Positions 61,358 to 64,000 of a stretch of 64,000 nucleotides of DNA are shown one piece after another; the first letter of the stretch is position 1, and each line of letters starts with the position of its first letter. The stretch covers positions 10,307,501 through 10,371,500 of the forward strand of contig CM060196.1 in assembly GCA_030549335.1 (NCBI GenBank), given 5' to 3'. Position numbers and translations under genes: made by a program. The notes below the pieces were generated by a model, which was not told the origin of the DNA, made no database searches, and worked only from the letters and a program-made list of their open reading frames with translations. The stretch is from Pontederia crassipes. Lineage: Eukaryota; Streptophyta; Magnoliopsida; Commelinales; Pontederiaceae.

Positions 61358-62722
61358 TGATGCATGCAAAATCATGCATTAGTTTAGGCCATTTGCTTAA
61401 CATTTTAGAATATTTTTTATGATTAGAAAAGGGGAAGTTTTGATTTATTTTCATATAATTTCATTTAGATTTGATTTCTACTTAAGTCTGAAAATTATTC
61501 ATGACAGGATATGAGAAAACGTCGAAATCAAGGCAAGAAAAGGCCTAAAATAACTCAGAAGACTGTCACGATCATGACAAGAATTGTTACGACCGTGACA
61601 GGAAGATCCTGCAAGCAGAAATTTGGCTAAGTTACTGTCACGGCCGTGACAATTTCTGTCAGGTCGTGACAGAGAGATTTCCAGCAAAAAAATTGGCTAT
61701 TTTTCAACTTTGATAACCTTCTGTCACGATCGTGACAGAGCCTTTCACAATCGTGACGACGGTCAGTTAGGCAGTTTAAAGCCTTTTTTATCCATGTTTT
61801 TATAAGATTTCAGGTTGTTGAGCCATGCTACGGGAAAAACTATTTAAGGAGACCCCAAATCAATTGGAAGAACATCTTTGGAGGACAGAAATCACAAGTT
61901 GAAGGTTTGGTGAAGGAGATCTAGATGCTACAATGAAGTTCTGCCTGAAACTTGAGAGAGGACGGTAGAAATAGGAGTAGTTCCTCTTATTCTCTATTAT
62001 TTTCTTGAAACATTATTTAGATTGATGTACTCTAGGTTTATGGAGTAGTTCTTTAGGATTTTCTTAATTGAACTATATTCTTGATGAATTCTTCGTACGA
62101 TTAGTTGATGGATCAATAGCATGCTTGATTATTTTATTAATTGTTACATGAGATTTATTCTTTGAATCTTTTTTATTATCTGAAAAGAAGTTTTTAGATT
62201 CTCTAGAGTTTTTCTCTGATTTTTTTCTTACATGTCACTTTTGGGGAAATCGCAAGAGACCAAATTGTGTTGTTGTTAAGGTGACTTGAGAAAGCCCTTA
62301 ACTTTATATTCCAGTTGAGTGCATTTGGAGATCGAATAAATTAGATTAAAAACCGAGATGGTTAATCTCTTTTGTGGACTTCAAAATAGGATTTAAAGTA
62401 TGAAATATTGGTTGAATCAATTTGGGATTTTTACTTTATTAATTCATCATCTTTTGTGTAGAATACGTACATGAGTAGTGGTATTAATTAAGATAAATCA
62501 TATTCATCAATTCTGTACTTTTAAACCCCATTGATCATAACTCTATATTTATATTATTTACTCTTCTTATTTTTACAAAACACAGAGTTATTATTTTTTT
62601 CTCAATTTATAAGTAAGAGAAGTTATTAATTATTTTTTATCATCATGGGAACGATACTTTATACTCATCATTTTATTACTTGAACGATTAGTGTACTTGC
62701 TAGTGTTTCTAAGTTCGCATCA
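61358..62722 (+). repeat. 3' LTR of the younger gypsy element (about 1.37 kb)
   Basis: Starts TGATGCATG and ends TTCGCATCA. It carries about six decayed palindromes at 61560-61765, more than the 5' LTR. It is about 60 bases longer than the 5' LTR because of small insertions, including ACTTAAGTCTGAAA after 61480. Confidence 0.88.
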
Positions 62723-62890
62723 GACACCATGCAATCATTGCAAAAGGATACCATTAGTCAGGATGTATCAATTCAAAAATTGGAAATACAATTGGGCCAG
62801 ATGACCACACAACTGACTGGACGTACACTGAGCTCTCTCCCAAGCAACAAAGAGAAAAATCCAAGAGGAGAAGAGCAAAATAGGTTTTGA

Positions 62891-64000
62891 TCATCATCAG
62901 GACTAAGTCGAGCTAAAAACTATAAATGCAGAACTATTTTTACATTTATTTTTCTTTCTTTAGAATAGTCTTTAATTAGTTATTGATTAATACGCTAGTC
63001 ACATTAAATTAGTTTGGGTGATTTTTATTTTTTTAAAGTAGACTTTTTATTTTTAGTTATTTATTTATTTTTGGAGTCATCTAATTAATATTTCATTTTG
63101 TGTGATGAGAAAAATATGGACATGCACATCGATGATCAAGCCGGGCGCCAAACTCCACGCCACCTGACCTCAGACATGACAAGGCGAGACAACACAGCAG
63201 GGCGCCAAAGTCCGACAATTCGAGCATCACCTGACGCTGACATGCGACTACTTCTCCCTGCCACACCGCCCACCAGCTGACCACGGACAAGAGAAGACAC
63301 CAAGCCACAATGATAAGATGACACTAGGGCAAAATCTGCATGCACGAGTCTAATCGAAATAAAAGAAAAATATCACGCATGCTATGATTTTGTCGCCCCA
63401 AATCCAATCGACATGACCCTTTACTGTGCGCCATCACGTCGTAACAGGTATTACGCCCATCTTTTGTCCATAAATACTTACCCCTTCTCGTATTTTGCAG
63501 ATCGACAACACTGTCGCTCTCTTACACTCGGACCAAAGCCGAATCCTCTTCTCACAACCAGACTTCATCACGCCTCCTTACGATCGAGCTTCCACACCGT
63601 GCACCGAGCTACCACCACCAGTGCCACTCCCCTGTTCTCTTTTCGGCTGCAAATTTCACGGTCATCAACTCAAGGCCAATATTCCACCGCCATAGATCGG
63701 CCAAGGTTCTTCATTGACTTCCTCCTTACGGCTGAGACTTCAGATGCTAGCTTCATCGACAATAGCACTGCAGCCCACTCCATTACCCTCTCTCTACTTT
63801 ATAGCCGAGTCATCTCCCACCTTGAGCTCTTCATCGAATCACAGTCGAGACACTTCATCGACTGAACGAGTCCTCTTCATTCATTGAGTATCTGTTATTC
63901 ATTACAACCGACACATATTATGGCCGAGACTTCAACCGCCAAGCTCGTCGAGCCGACATTTTTTCTTTATTACTCAACAGTCCGATCAAAATGAGGTGAT
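62891..64000. other. Repeat-derived DNA at the window edge
   Basis: AT-rich to about 63100, then GC-balanced with TATA-like CATAAATAC near 63470 and pyrimidine-rich DNA. Frames on both strands (63093-63865) are long but have no domain. The composition suggests an LTR or other repeat continuing beyond the window, but I see no end signals. Confidence 0.35.

Larger units (their letters stand above)
57289..62722 (+). mobile_element. Younger Athila-like gypsy element, gag only (non-autonomous)
   Basis: Two LTRs, 57289-58592 and 61358-62722, are flanked by a perfect duplication GACAC (57284-57288 and 62723-62727). The primer-binding site is at 58599 and the polypurine tract GCTTGGGGGTATT abuts the 3' LTR. 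The internal region is only about 2.8 kb and contains gag but no protease, reverse transcriptase, RNase H or integrase. It must have moved with enzymes from another element. It inserted in the gag of the older, related element. Confidence 0.88.
50283..62890 (+). mobile_element. Older Athila-like Ty3-gypsy element (gag only), host of two later insertions
   Basis: The 5' LTR (about 50283-52022) begins near TTATGCATGCAAAAT, resembling the start of the younger element's LTR. It has a TATA region CCTATAAATAGAG near 51003 and ends CACATCA. A primer-binding site TGACGCCGTTGTCG starts at 52029, close to the tRNA-Asp-type site of Athila/Tat elements. A gag frame runs from 53272 with two large interruptions, resumes after 62727, and stops near 62888. 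Directly after gag comes GTCGAGCTAAAAACTATAAA, resembling sequence at the matching point of the younger element, with no protease or reverse transcriptase between. The 3' LTR is not identified. Right boundary is approximate. Confidence 0.75.

Noticed and set aside
1..64000. CRISPR arrays, bacterial operons, rRNA or tRNA genes
   Set aside because: None seen; repeats present are transposon or microsatellite types, and the genes have spliceosomal introns.

Overview
The window is plant nuclear DNA, most likely from a monocot. It is AT-rich and gene-poor, with spliceosomal GT-AG introns. The intact genes have very GC-rich coding exons, and one shows a steep 5'-high to 3'-low GC gradient, which is typical of monocots. 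No bacterial, organellar or CRISPR-like features are visible. The species cannot be fixed from the sequence alone.

Four host loci are recognisable. (1) Around 9.6-12.6 kb on the + strand is a small zinc-binding protein of the inactive dual-specificity-phosphatase-like (YVH1 C-terminal) family. It has clean splice sites but an in-frame TAG in exon 1. (2) At 33.8-37.7 kb (+) is a seven-exon TPR/thioredoxin-like (TTL) gene encoding about 703 aa. (3) At 40.7-41.1 kb (-) is a single-exon DUF538 gene with a TATA box and a G-box. (4) At 46.5-48.5 kb (-) is a GH17 endo-1,3-beta-glucosidase with a signal peptide and both catalytic glutamates. A third exon 703 bases downstream supplies a hydrophobic, GPI-type C-terminus.

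Most of the rest is transposon. A CACTA DNA transposon (20649-28481, TSD GAG) carries an antisense Ptta-like gene split by a Ty1-copia element (21722-26460, TSD CCTTC). The right-hand 50.3-62.9 kb is a three-layer nest. An old Athila-like Ty3-gypsy element was hit by a solo LTR (53858-56694, TSD GTTCA) and by a second, related gypsy element (57289-62722, TSD GACAC). Both gypsy elements contain gag but no recognisable pol, and the LTRs of the younger one carry an array of near-perfect palindromes. Other insertions are a solo LTR at 17106-19280, a 219-base 5'-truncated RTE-type LINE with a perfect 15-base TSD, MITE-like elements, a TIR element enclosing an LTR remnant near 2.0-4.4 kb, and tandem repeats and microsatellites.

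The host genes do not form a pathway or operon. The GH17 and DUF538 products probably act at or outside the cell surface, and TTL proteins are scaffolds in hormone and stress signalling, but their proximity is probably incidental. I found no convincing new host system. The most unusual signals are the pol-less gypsy pair with palindromic LTR arrays, the nonsense codon in the zinc-protein gene, the downstream anchor exon and stop-free first intron of the GH17 gene, and the asymmetric LTR deletion in the copia element.
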